Part shown: positions 46,690-58,670 of the stretch, in pieces
How positions within the stretch are numbered: the stretch's first letter is position 1
Layout: every line of letters starts with the position of its first letter
From: Sabellastarte sp. h YS-2021
Taxonomy: Eukaryota > Annelida > Polychaeta > Sabellida > Sabellidae
Length of the DNA stretch: 64,000 nt
Reading direction: 5' to 3'
Assembly (NCBI GenBank): GCA_964017235.1
Contig: OZ024931.1
Span: 97,296,221 to 97,360,220, forward strand
Made by a program: the position numbers and the translations under genes
Notes under the pieces: generated by a model
What the model was told of the DNA's origin: nothing
Database searches by the model: none
The model's input: the letters and a program-made list of their open reading frames with translations, nothing else

Positions 46690-48117
46690 CTATGTTAACA
46701 GGTTGGGCAGGTTAGGCAGACTCAGTGGAATCTGACTGGACATGGTCATTAGATCCCAAAACCAAGGCCTGTTGGGCCTCCCCGGAGCAATAAGAATGAT
46801 TCTCTTGCATGGGGAGTCCTGTAACTTCTCCACCACTTGCCCAAGATGGCTTCTGGTGGGAAGGCATATGTGTCCAGGTCCTCCCATGGCAGACTTAGTG
46901 CATCCACTGCTGTGGCCAGGGGATCCAGTACGGGTGACACAAACAGAGGCAACTTGTTGTTGAACCTCATGGCAAATAGGTCTATTTTAGGCCGGTGCCA
47001 CCGGCTGCATATTGTTTGGCAGACCTCCTGAAGGAGAGACCACTCTGTTTGGATGGTCTGGCCTAGCTTGGCTAGCTTGTCTGCTACCACATTAGCTGGC
47101 CTGGAAAGTGTCGGGCTTTGAGAGTTACTTGATTTCTGGTGCACCCAGTCAAGATTCTCCATAGTAGAGCACACAGTGGGCCCAACCTCATGCCTCCTTC
47201 ATTGTTTATGTATGACACCACTGTGGTGTCATCAGTAGCTACAAGTACTATCTTGTGTATGCAGAGGTCTTGGAACTCTTTTAAAGCTAGAAAGACTGCC
47301 TTGAGTTCTAGATCATTCATATGCAACTTGCTTTCCGGAAGGAACCAGGTGCCTCTTGCAGTGCATTCGTTTAAGTGAGGGCCCCACCCTTCTTTTCATG
47401 TGTCTGAAAAGATTTGTAGAGCATGTTTTACTGGGTGTAATGGTTAGCCTGTAAGGCCAATGTCCTCTTGCAGCCACCATTGTAAATGTGGGTGCAAGGA
47501 CCTTGGTATTGTAATCACCTTTTCTAGTGACTCTGGTACCCTCCAGTTGCTTTTGAGATGCCACTGTATGGGTCTCATATGAGGTCGGCCTAGGTGAAAC
47601 TGCTTTTCTGTGGCTGTTAGTAAACCCATCACAGACATGAACTGCTGGACCAGACAAGCCAGTAGTGACAGTATTTGTAGTAGGATGTCCTGAAGTTCTG
47701 CCAATGGTCCGGTGTCTGTCGGACCCGACCGGCCCTGAGGTCGGACTGGTAACCTACAAAATCGAAGATCTGCTTTGGTTCCAGTTCCGACTTTTCCAAA
47801 TTCACCAGCCAACCTAGTTCTTGGCATATTTTCAACAGATATTGAGTATGCTGGAGACAAACGTGGTGGGATGCTTATATCCTTCTACATGGCCATCAGT
47901 TTCACCTCCTTGTCATTACAGTGAACTCCAAGACTGCTGCGGACAGACCGAAAAGCAGCTTTGAATAGGTATGTCCAACCCTGGACATGAAATCTCAGAT
48001 ATTTCCTGGACTGTTCCTGTACTGGTATATGGAAGTAGGTATCCTTGAAAAAACTATAGAGGTAACCCACTCCCCTTGTTGGAGGGAGGTTAGTCTGATG
48101 GTTTCCAGTGTCTCCAT
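46690..48117 (-). pseudogene. Reverse transcriptase-RNase H remnant (unit 5)
   Basis: Translated fragments are the same as those of units 1 and 6, including the private FAMRFNNK in place of FATRFNNK. Same stops and the same missing catalytic box. Confidence 0.87.
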
Positions 48118-50542
48118 TTTTTTATTTTATTTAAAGCTGATGTAATGTCTGTAACAGGTACAGGTTCCTGCGGTGATTGACATAGCAGCTTACGATGTTC
48201 AGGGTCCTTGTCGAGCCTGGTCTGGTCTGGAAAATGGGGTGTGTGGCCCTCCTTCTAAATTGTACTACCTGGGGACCAGCTCCCAAGGCTTCCTAAGTTC
48301 CCAAAGGTGATTTAGTCTGGCCCCTTCAGGTAAGTTTAGTAGAACCTTTGGTAGACTGATAAAAATTTACTGTCCCTCTGGACACTGGTCCGATGTGGTG
48401 ACAGTGATACCAGTTAACAGTCCACTTGTTCTTGCTGTGGTCCAGCCCGGGTGGGGCTGACACAACTCTTGACATTACATAGACTCTTGACCCTAGACCA
48501 GCCGCCTGTAAGGTGGAGCATGTATACATTGTCATTTGTATGATGGCTGACCCTTGACCGGACACAATGAAACAGGTCCGATTGTGAACCACATTTTCTC
48601 TTGCTGTTCAAAAAACCCATTTGATTTCTCTGTAACCAGCAATTTTGGCCACAGCAATTTTATGTAGCCCTTAGTAACCAGTAAAACTGGCAGGCTAGGC
48701 TGACCATTGAATTTAGTTACTGGTCTACTAACTAGGTAGCCCCCAAGTGGTCTGCCGGTCGGTTCCGGTCCTTTGAAACCAGTATGAAAAGGGCAAGACA
48801 GCAACTGCACCTGATAGTAGGTCAGTAGTCTCTGTAACCAGCTGGTGTGAACTAAAACTGCTCAGTGAAAACTGTATAGCTAGAAACCGGCTGGTGAGCC
48901 CTGTAACCGGCTGAAGCAGTTTCTGTGTAGGAAAAAGCTTCTTGTCAGGGACTACTCATTATTAGGCCTATCATCAGTCTTAGGCCACTGAATAGGCTGC
49001 TGATGAGGAGTGGTTAGTTTTTGAAATTTACCACTGGTACAGACTTCTCTGCTACAGGCATCAGTCGACCAGTCAACTCACGTTTACTGTAATAAAAAGG
49101 AAAGAACGCGACCAGTGAGGTCATCTCCCCGAAACTGGTCACGTGATTCACCGACCAGGTCACGAAGCTGATCGTCATCTCCAATCAGGCAATCACGTTG
49201 TCCCTCCGACCAGCAAGCTGGTCACGTGACACACCGACTAACAATTGTTTGTAAATATAGCTCACAAGGGCTTTCCCAGCAACTGTGAAACTACAAATAA
49301 GACGTGCGTTCAAACAAACATTGTAATTAATGGAGGAAACGTGCAGTAAACTGAATTCAACACAAGATAGTTGTGTGTACGGTTACTTCAACAACTGGTT
49401 ACAGTGTACCGACCGGCTACACAGCCTTATACAGTAGCTTTAACAACTGGTTACAGTGTACCGGCAGGGTACCAACTACACAGCCTTGTACAGTTTTGTC
49501 AACTGGTTACAGAGTGTACCGACCCGTTACCGGCGGCACAGCCTGCACTGAACAGCTCGCTTCATATTAGCCGGCTACAAGCCTTCTTGCCTTCCAACCA
49601 GCACGAAGAATCAGCATCCCAAAGGTCTCCTACCAGCTGACAACTGGAATCACAATAGACGTGAGTGCAAAGAATGCACTTCCGACCTTCTTGTTCGGTG
49701 AATCATGTGATTAACTTCGTGATCTGGTCGGTGAAAACATGTGACCAGCTTCGTGATTTGAGGAAGACACGCGATTGGTTGACTGGATATGACGTCAGAG
49801 GTCGCGTTCTTTGAGCTGGCCGGTCGGCTGATGCTTTAAAAGCAGAGGACCCTGGCCCAGTGTGCTCTGTAGATGAAAGTCCTGGCCGGTCTGAAGTCGG
49901 TTCTTCTTCTCAGCCGGCTGTACACTCAAACCAATGTCCTGGCCATCCACTGCCCTTATTACCGACACAAGGACCAGGTCCACAAGGGTGGGACTGAGAG
50001 TGTGCTCTGAAGAAATCTGAAGAATTCATCTCATGCTTCTGATGAAAAAATACTCGAGCTAGGCTGGTGTCACTGATGCTTTACAGCAGAGAAGTCATAC
50101 CAGTGCGCTCTGATGAAGAATGCACCTTTCCTGGGGAATTCCTTCTATATACAGTGCTCAAAACTACGTAGACTGAAGTTCCCGTGATTTCTATTTGTAG
50201 TCATAGAAATAACGTTTCTATGGCGACTGTAGCTGGAATGTTAAAGAAGGTACATTCAACACAAAAGACACGGCTAAAATACCTGTAAGTAGTAAATCCA
50301 TAATTCATCAATATTATCGATCTGCCCCTTACAACACAGAGGTTGAATGGGAGGAAACTAGAAAAATTGCTGCCTTCATATATATATATCGATTACTGCC
50401 CTATCATCAACAGCTAGGGATTGTTTCCAGCAGATTTCTTCACTAAAATATCCCCAAAATAAGGTTAAAATCTGTCATAAAGTACACTTTTCTTTGAAAG
50501 CTCTGGAGATGTTGAAAACACGTCTGCACAGTACACGTGCCA
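48118..50542 (-). other. DIRS 5' region, rearranged (unit 5)
   Basis: Holds the unit-type switch (48722-48824) and the reversed segment 49014-49640. TGACGTCA at 49790-49797. No gag-like frame. Confidence 0.55.
49014..49640. other. Inverted 627-bp segment (unit 5)
   Basis: Same two joins as unit 4 to the base, so it descends from the same inversion. It differs from unit 4 by a few substitutions, for example CCAATCAGGCAATC for CCAATCAGCCAATC and TTTGTAAATA for TTTCTAAATA. Confidence 0.92.
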
Positions 50543-50940
50543 AACGAAAAAGATGCTATGATGTCAGGTTGTCTGGACAGGAAGGAAGTACGAGGTGCCA
50601 TCTGGGGAGTGCACAGTACTACGGACCGGCCAGCCGGTGGAAACACAGGACGTCTTTTTCTGACGTTTGGCGGGCCGGTGTGCGCCGACCGGTTAAGGAT
50701 ATTGTCCATTGGATAGGATGTATTAACGCAATAAAAAATACACGTCCTACCATCTGTATTGATTCAGAAGTGATGTGCATTGAGGTTGGAGTCTGGGGGA
50801 ATAGAAGGGGAGTGGCAATGTTTAATTTTCCAGAACTACATTCCTTGGTTTGAATCTGTGGGAAAAATTGGCAATGAACTTAATTTGAAAATATTTTACA
50901 TCAAAATGTTCTGACAATAAATGAATTCATCAAGAGTTAT

Positions 50941-51026
50941 GGCTTTTTACCTAGTGGTTAACAAGTCTGGCTTCTGTTTTATCATAGGCTGTTACCTCTT
51001 TGTGGGTTCCACTCCCACAAGTGGCA
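50941..51026 (+). other. tRNA-like SINE head (unit 5)
   Basis: T arm intact, as in unit 1. Confidence 0.5.
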
Positions 51027-51231
51027 ATGCTGCGTGCCTGTCTCAGTTATTATGACCCTGGTTGTTGAACATGATGTCCATCTTTATCTTAAACTTTAAC
51101 CAATTATCAAAACACATCAATACAACTTGTGAGCATTTTTTAAAAATTTTTTTAATTTTTTCTCTCTTAAAAAATTCACTTCTAATGGAACTTCCAGCTT
51201 TTGTACAGGGCTTCCAACTTTCCAAGGTTAC

Positions 51232-51736
51232 AAGCCCGACAGCCATTAACTTTTTTGCATGAGTTTCGAACACTCATTGTAACTCTCTGTTTAGAGGTTT
51301 GTCATGTTTCAATCAGCACAAATTGCAAAGTATTCAGAATACCCTTGCTCATATTGTTACAAATCATAGAAAGTATGCTCATGTTACACCCATTCCAAAG
51401 AAACTCCACTGGTTCCTCCTTTCCACTAATCAGTCTTTAAGTCAGTCAAACATTAGGGCCATAGTTTTGCCTTTGATGCTCCTGAGATCTGGGATGAACT
51501 CCCTCATGATGTGCGCAGTGCAACATCAGTTGCCTCCTTCAGAAAGAAGCTCAAAACTTACCTGTTTGCAAAAGCCTATCCCCCATAGCCTCCCCTGTCA
51601 CCCCTGTGTCCCATTGGTATGACTTGGCTATGTCCTTCGATTTACGTTAACTGCCTTCCTTTATGTTCAGATGTGCCTTAGAGTCCATCAGTGAGGGAGA
51701 TTAAGCGCTATAAAAGTCCACATTAGATTAGATTAG
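51232..51736 (+). mobile_element. LINE 3' end, single copy (unit 5)
   Basis: Single copy; the flanking CACTTCTAATGG variant is shared with unit 4, as expected from the chimeric origin of this unit. Confidence 0.8.
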
Positions 51737-52006
51737 CTATAACATAGTTAAATTGCAGACATGTACGTCATGGCCTAGCCGAGCAACAACTACTTTCAGG
51801 TTCTCACTGTTGAGTAAATCAGATGTAACTGGAAAACTATTGCATTTAGAGTATTCTGTTTAAATATGTTGTTCAGATACTTATGGGTCAGCCATAACAT
51901 AGTGAAATTGTAGATCTGTAGCTCATGGCATAGCTGAGCAATAGCTACTTTTAGATTTTCACTGTTCAGTTAATCAGTTGTAACTTGAAAACTACTACTG
52001 AATACC

Positions 52007-52241
52007 TAGCCTTGCTTAAGGCTCAAATTTGCATGATCTTTTCAAACAAGCACACAGATATTTGGTATTCATAAAGCACTCATACATGTTAAGAGATAGA
52101 ACCTAATCAGACAGTTTCTCTTAGCTGTATGCTGCTATAAAAGTCAGTACATGTATGAGTACATTATAGAAACTGAAACTCCATTATCGGAACTGGAAAC
52201 TTTCCCTAACTGCAAAGAAACTTGAGCCTTCAGCAAGGCTA
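52007..52241. mobile_element. 235-bp terminal-inverted-repeat element (unit 5)
   Basis: Ends pair at 19 of 20 sites. Target duplications at 51998-52006 and 52242-52250. Confidence 0.75.
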
Positions 52242-52364
52242 CTGAATACCATTTGCAGGCCACAACTTTTGTGTCCTTTTCTTCTGTCACTCTGAAACTC
52301 AAAACACACAGTCAGCTGACACAGAGCCCGTTCACAGGCACTGATTGCTTGTTCCTTCTTGCAT

Positions 52365-53104
52365 AGGATACCCTTGTACTACCCTGTGAGTCAAAAATTT
52401 GCTTGAAATGGGTCTATCTCTTATGATTTCCCAGATATTTACATTTTTCATTTTCCATTAAAATTCAACATGGCTGCCAAAAGTGGTGAAAAATTAAATT
52501 TTGATCTGATGCACAGGATACTCTTAAAATACCCTGTGGGTCAAAAATTTGCTTGAAATGGCTCTATCTCTACTGGTTACTGAGATTTTTGCAATTTTTT
52601 ATTTTCAGCTAAAATCTAAGATGGCCTCCAAAAGTGGCGAAAATGAAATTTTCTTCTTTTGCAAAGGATAAATTCATACTACCCTGTGGGTCAAAAAATT
52701 CCTCGAAATGGCTCTATCCCTTATGCTTTATGAGATATTTACATTTTATTATTTTCTGCTAAAATCCAAGATGGCCGCCAAAAGTGGCCCAAATTAATAT
52801 TGTTCTATTTTCAATAGGACACCCTTGAACTACCCTGCAGGTCAAAGATTCTCTCAAATTAGCTGCATCTCTTACAGTTTCCGAGATATTTACACTTTTT
52901 TATTTTCCACTAAAATCCAAGATGGTCTCCAAAAGTTGCGAAAATTGAAATTTTTATCTGTTACACAGGATACCCTTGTACTACTCTATGGGTGAAAAAT
53001 TCACACACAACTGCTCTATCTCTAACGGCTTCTGAGATATTTACAATTTTTTAGTTTTGGCAAAAATCCAAGATGCCTATCAAAAGGTGCAAAAATTGAA
53101 TTCC
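52365..53104 (+). repeat. 150-bp tandem repeat, five copies (unit 5)
   Basis: Five copies with the unit 4 variants except the TTTGGTTG change. Confidence 0.92.
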
Positions 53105-53346
53105 AGAAATTCCAGATGAAACACCAGTTCTACAAATAAGCAAAACCCATTTACCATAATGTACTTACATTCAATTAATCTGCTCATTTAATCAAGAATA
53201 TATTGCCATTTACATTACAAAATATATGAACATTGCAGAGATCTTCCTTTGTTTCTTTAGACTACCTATAAATTATAGCATACTTTTCTTTCAAACATTA
53301 ATTATCTATTTACACGTAACAGATCAATCATTTTGTTTTTACACTC

Positions 53347-53634
53347 AAAATTGAAAATTTTAATTACTTAAATGTAGCCTTCACAAGCTACAAGCTTACC
53401 ATGTGGAACTGAATGCTGATCTTGGAAGGCCGCTGGCATCCGGCCAACGTCCAAGAAAAATAGACATTTATAGTTGGCCGTATCCTCAGGTTGTACTCTC
53501 GTGGCACTCTTCTCAATTCTTCCTCCTTTTTTCATTGCAATGTTGACCCATACCCCTCAGTAATACACCGGGGAAGCAGGGTGGGACTCTCTTCAGTTCC
53601 ACATGGTAATAGCTTACCATGTGGAACTGAATCC
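53347..53634 (-). mobile_element. Second DIRS-like relic, collapsed form (unit 6)
   Basis: Identical collapsed join to units 1, 3 and 5. Confidence 0.63.
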
Positions 53635-55673
53635 AACCATCTGGTGGAGGGATTACAACTGAGACTGGAAGGAGTCAATTTAATCCCAACCATCTGGTGG
53701 AGGGATTACAACTGAGACTGGAAGAAGTCAATTTTTCTTGGATTTGAATTAATAAATAGAATGAATGTTTTAGAAAATGCCAGTCTGAGTCCCATTTACA
53801 GTGCCCCGTCCCAGAGACTGAACCTGCAATAAGGCAAAAACCAGAAAGAATAAATGACAGCACTAAAAACTGTCAGGATATTTGAATGGAGGAGAGAAGT
53901 GCAGCCTATGCTCACTTTGAGAAGTAAAAAGGCCCTAGGGCTTGAGAATCTTGTAAATTTAAGCCACCCTATAATGAGATGAAACTTGTACTGGTTCATA
54001 CAGAACATACATACTCCCTGTAAATGGGGAATAACAACCTTCTAGCCATCTAGCCTTGCCAGAGGCATTAATACATATAGTACAGACCCAACTGTTTGCA
54101 TTATATTTATTCTTCATAATGTTCTCATATATTTATTAAGCTTAAGCTTAGGTAACTGAGAAAGGCCTCTGATACAGGATTACCTATCATTTGCCCCCCA
54201 GAGAATTTCCCCTTCGCTGATAGTCCTCCAATTTCCTTTACAAAGTTATGGTTTTCCCCCAGTGATACAGTGATTATATTTTGAGTTTTCCCCTTTATAT
54301 TTAAGTCATTTAGTGCTAGGAATATACATTGAATTTAGTTAATTTAGTTAGTTACACCAACTGGAGTAAAACCGGGACATGGTTTTTTATTTCTTCCCCC
54401 TCAAAAGTGCATAACTTATGTTTCATAGTCCTGTTAAAATATGAAGGGGGGAAATCACAATATCACAGGGGGAAAACCATACATTGGTTGAAAAAAGGGG
54501 GGCAATCAGTGGGGGAAATTCAGTTAAGGGAAAATCAACAATCACCCTGACACAGTGTGCATTATGGCAAAAAAAATTTACACTTGCATTATGGTTTTAG
54601 ATAGCCTGGAAGGCCAGGCTATTGGCCATGAATCAAGAATAGAGAAAAAAGACATCAAGTAACATAAACACCACTTTATTTACTGTAACACTTCAGCAAT
54701 TTCCTGTGAATATTTTTGACAAATTTTGTTGAATAGAAATTAAATGTTGACTGCATTATCATACTTTGAATTGTACAGCATTTAACAGACTTTGAATGTA
54801 TGAAATGAACTTATCATGTAGATCTGGTTAAAAAGGGAAATTCATGAAATATTTTTTTAGGGATGAGAGAAATTAAACAGAATAATAGGCAAAAGTTTTA
54901 CAGTAAGATTCAGTGAAAAAAGAGAACAGGGAACTTTGTTGAAGCCAACATAATTCATTTAATTTATAAACCTTATTTGTGATTTAGATGGAGATCTTTG
55001 CAGTTTTAAGTAAAGTAGGAACAAGTAAGACATGGTTATGTTAGTAGTGTGGAGTTACATTGAACAACACTAGTTGAAATAATGTTTATTTTGTAAGCTC
55101 GATTGGTTGCTTAATATACTACAGTTACATTCAAAATACCTTAGATGATTTTGTGAGCTGAAAAGGGTTGATGAAAAAAGAAAGAAAAATTTATAACTGT
55201 TAAGATTCCATTAATAGATAATCACATTTTTGCTGAATCTTTTAATCTTGTGATATTTTAACAAACTCCCTTCCCCACACTAAACTTGAACCAAATAGCC
55301 AGGATTTTTGACATTCAACTTGTATATTCAGACTCTACTGTATTATGGTTAATGAAAAGTGCATGTCTCATCTTTTGTGTAATGCTGGGGAAAAATTTTG
55401 CAAATTTAATAAGTAAATTAAATTTTTATAAGTTAATACCCTATCCAATGGACAATATGCTTAACCGGTCGGCGCAGACCGGCCCGCCAAACGTCAGAAA
55501 AAGACGTCCTGTGTTTCCACCGGCTGGCTGGTCCGTAGAACTGTGCACTCCCCAGATGGCGCCTCGTACTTCCTTCCTGTCCAGACAACCTGACATCATA
55601 GCATCTTTTTCGTTGTCTAAAACTCTTTGACCCCTAGTAAGCTGATAGCGGGGTCGGTGGGAGGGTCTTGTGT

Positions 55674-55766
55674 GTCCATTGGATAGGGTATTAACTTATA
55701 AACATTGAATTTACTTATTAAATTTGCAATTTTATTGCGTTAATACATCCATCCAATGGACAATAT
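55674..55766 (-). repeat. DIRS internal complementary region (unit 6)
   Basis: Same sequence as units 1 and 5. Confidence 0.83.
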
Positions 55767-56134
55767 GCTGAATAACTACCGCTTGGTCGGCGGGTAAGTT
55801 ACTAGGGACTTATGTGAACTCACAAATGATAGCAAATTTTAACCTATGGTCTAGGCTGACTTTGTTAGGAGACCTATAGGTCCAGGCCTGGATTGACCTT
55901 AAGGTCAGGAAACCCTGTAAGGCCTTGGTCGGTTGCCAACAGCCGGTTACCCGGGGCTATACCGATGTCGCCCCCCCTTTTTAACAGACCTGCTCTGAGG
56001 TAGGGGAAGAGAGGGATGAGTTCAGTCCCAGAAAGCACATAAACCTCCCGAAGGAAGCACGTCGTATTATATAGTATGTGCATGTAGAACTGTTAACATT
56101 ATGTACATACATACAAATCTCCTCAATCTAAGGG

Positions 56135-57193
56135 TCACTTGTGGTTCTGCTGAGCAGCCAACACCGAGCCCAATTGGTAAAGCTCTGAGTCAGCCCAAGC
56201 CACACCTTTCAGATAGAACAGTGTGAAGGTATTAAACTATTAAGTGACTTCAGTGGTAGGCTGACAAGAATGGATCTAAGGAGACTCCCGACTGGAAGCC
56301 CTTAGGAGCAGCAAAGGCCCTGACATCATGAGCTTTTAACTTGATGTAAAGGGTGGGCCTCCTGGTCAGAGAGCTCATAACATAGGATCACAGTCTGCTT
56401 GATCCAAGAGGAGATAGAGGCAGGTGAGGTGTCTTGTTGGACACTTTCCTAAAGGAGACAAAACCACTTCCTTATTCTGTCTGAGGCCCTGTCCAGATAG
56501 TAGCGCAATGCTCTGACCGGAAAGAGGGACCTGTCAGACTTGAGGGACCTATCCAGAGTTTGGGCCAGGGCTGGTATAACCACTGGGGCCACACTGTCTG
56601 GACCCTCTTTGGCCAGCTGATTCTTGAAACGAAAGCTGGGTGATGGATACAGGAACACCTGTGATCAAACAGATTGGTGTCTGATATTCCTGTTTTGCCA
56701 AGCATGAATCTCACTTCTGCACTTGCCTGACCCAAGGGCCAAGAGGATAAAAGGTCTTGAAGGTCAGGTGCTTCAAGGAAGCCTCTAGGATTGGTTCAAA
56801 AGGAGCCTTAGCTAGCTGGTGTAAAAAACCAGGGATAGGGTCCAGGAGGGGATCCCCCTCCTCTCTATGGAAACTATCCAGGAGACGAGTGAGATTTTTG
56901 TCTTGGTGCTGATGATGACAGGTAAAATAACTAGTTTATCGGCAATGGCTGACCTGTAACCATCAATGGTGCTGGGCTTAACTTCCTGTCCTCAAAAAGG
57001 CATATAAGGAAGTCAGCAACCGACTTATGGGGGGTGCCCTGAAGTCCACCTGATTAGTGATGGACCGCTTCGCCTCACTGACTGATCTGAATGATCCTCT
57101 TTGAGGAGCCTCAATCCTTGCTGCCACTGCCTCAGAGAATCCCTGTTTGTTTCTTTTTTTCTTTTTTTTGATTGCTGTGGCTCTAGGAGCCAT
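56135..57193 (-). pseudogene. Tyrosine recombinase remnant (unit 6)
   Basis: Same as units 1 and 5: the 119-bp segment is present and the 14-bp segment absent. Confidence 0.82.
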
Positions 57194-57242
57194 GTAAGCA
57201 GATTCAGATTTGTCAGATTTCTGTGAGGGATCTGATTGAGGC

Positions 57243-58670
57243 CTATGTTAACAGGTTGGGCAGGTTAGGCAGACTCAGTGGAATCTGACTGGACATGGTC
57301 ATTAGATCCCAAAACCAAGGCCTGTTGGGCCTCCCCGGAGCAATAAGAATGATTCTCTTGCATGGGGAGTCCTGTAACTTCTCCACCACTTGCCCAAGAT
57401 GGCTTCTGGTGGGAAGGCATATGTGTCCAGGTCCTCCCATGGCAGACTTAGTGCATCCACTGCTGTGGCCAGGGGATCCAGTACGGGTGACACAAACAGA
57501 GGCAACTTGTTGTTGAACCTCATGGCAAATAGGTCTATTTTAGGCCGGTGCCACCGGCTGCATATTGTTTGGCAGACCTCCTGAAGGAGAGACCACTCTG
57601 TTTGGATGGTCTGGCCTAGCTTGGCTAGCTTGTCTGCTACCACATTAGCTGGCCTGGAAAGTGTCGGGCTTTGAGAGTTACTTGATTTCTGGTGCACCCA
57701 GTCAAGATTCTCCATAGTAGAGCACACAGTGGGCCCAACCTCATGCCTCCTTCATTGTTTATGTATGACACCACTGTGGTGTCATCAGTAGCTACAAGTA
57801 CTATCTTGTGTATGCAGAGGTCTTGGAACTCTTTTAAAGCTAGAAAGACTGCCTTGAGTTCTAGATCATTCATATGCAACTTGCTTTCCGGAAGGAACCA
57901 GGTGCCTCTTGCAGTGCATTCGTTTAAGTGAGGGCCCCACCCTTCTTTTCATGTGTCTGAAAAGATTTGTAGAGCATGTTTTACTGGGTGTAATGGTTAG
58001 CCTGTAAGGCCAATGTCCTCTTGCAGCCACCATTGTAAATGTGGGTGCAAGGACCTTGGTATTGTAATCACCTTTTCTAGTGACTCTGGTACCCTCCAGT
58101 TGCTTTTGAGATGCCACTGTATGGGTCTCATATGAGGTCGGCCTAGGTGAAACTGCTTTTCTGTGGCTGTTAGTAAACCCATCACAGACATGAACTGCTG
58201 GACCAGACAAGCCAGTAGTGACAGTATTTGTAGTAGGATGTCCTGAAGTTCTGCCAATGGTCCGGTGTCTGTCGGACCCGACCGGCCCTGAGGTCGGACT
58301 GGTAACCTACAAAATCGAAGATCTGCTTTGGTTCCAGTTCCGACTTTTCCAAATTCACCAGCCAACCTAGTTCTTGGCATATTTTCAACAGATATTGAGT
58401 ATGCTGGAGACAAACGTGGTGGGATGCTTATATCCTTCTACATGGCCATCAGTTTCACCTCCTTGTCATTACAGTGAACTCCAAGACTGCTGCGGACAGA
58501 CCGAAAAGCAGCTTTGAATAGGTATGTCCAACCCTGGACATGAAATCTCAGATATTTCCTGGACTGTTCCTGTACTGGTATATGGAAGTAGGTATCCTTG
58601 AAAAAACTATAGAGGTAACCCACTCCCCTTGTTGGAGGGAGGTTAGTCTGATGGTTTCCAGTGTCTCCAT
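57243..58670 (-). pseudogene. Reverse transcriptase-RNase H remnant (unit 6)
   Basis: Same translated fragments and same defects as units 1 and 5. Confidence 0.87.

Larger units (their letters stand above)
44845..50736 (-). mobile_element. DIRS-like retrotransposon, chimeric, inverted 5' segment (unit 5)
   Basis: Terminal repeats at 44845-45061 and 50543-50736; internal complementary region at 45121-45213. Length 5892 bp. The 3' half is of unit 1/6 type and the 5' half of unit 4 type; the change falls between 48722 and 48824. Confidence 0.9.
42789..53341. repeat. Macrosatellite unit 5 (10553 bp, chimeric)
   Basis: Fifth copy. Up to about 48722 it matches units 1 and 6 at the variable sites; from about 48824 it matches unit 4, including the inverted 627-bp segment at 49014-49640. 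It looks like a recombinant of the two unit types. Its length equals that of unit 6, because the inversion changes no bases in number. Confidence 0.97.
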
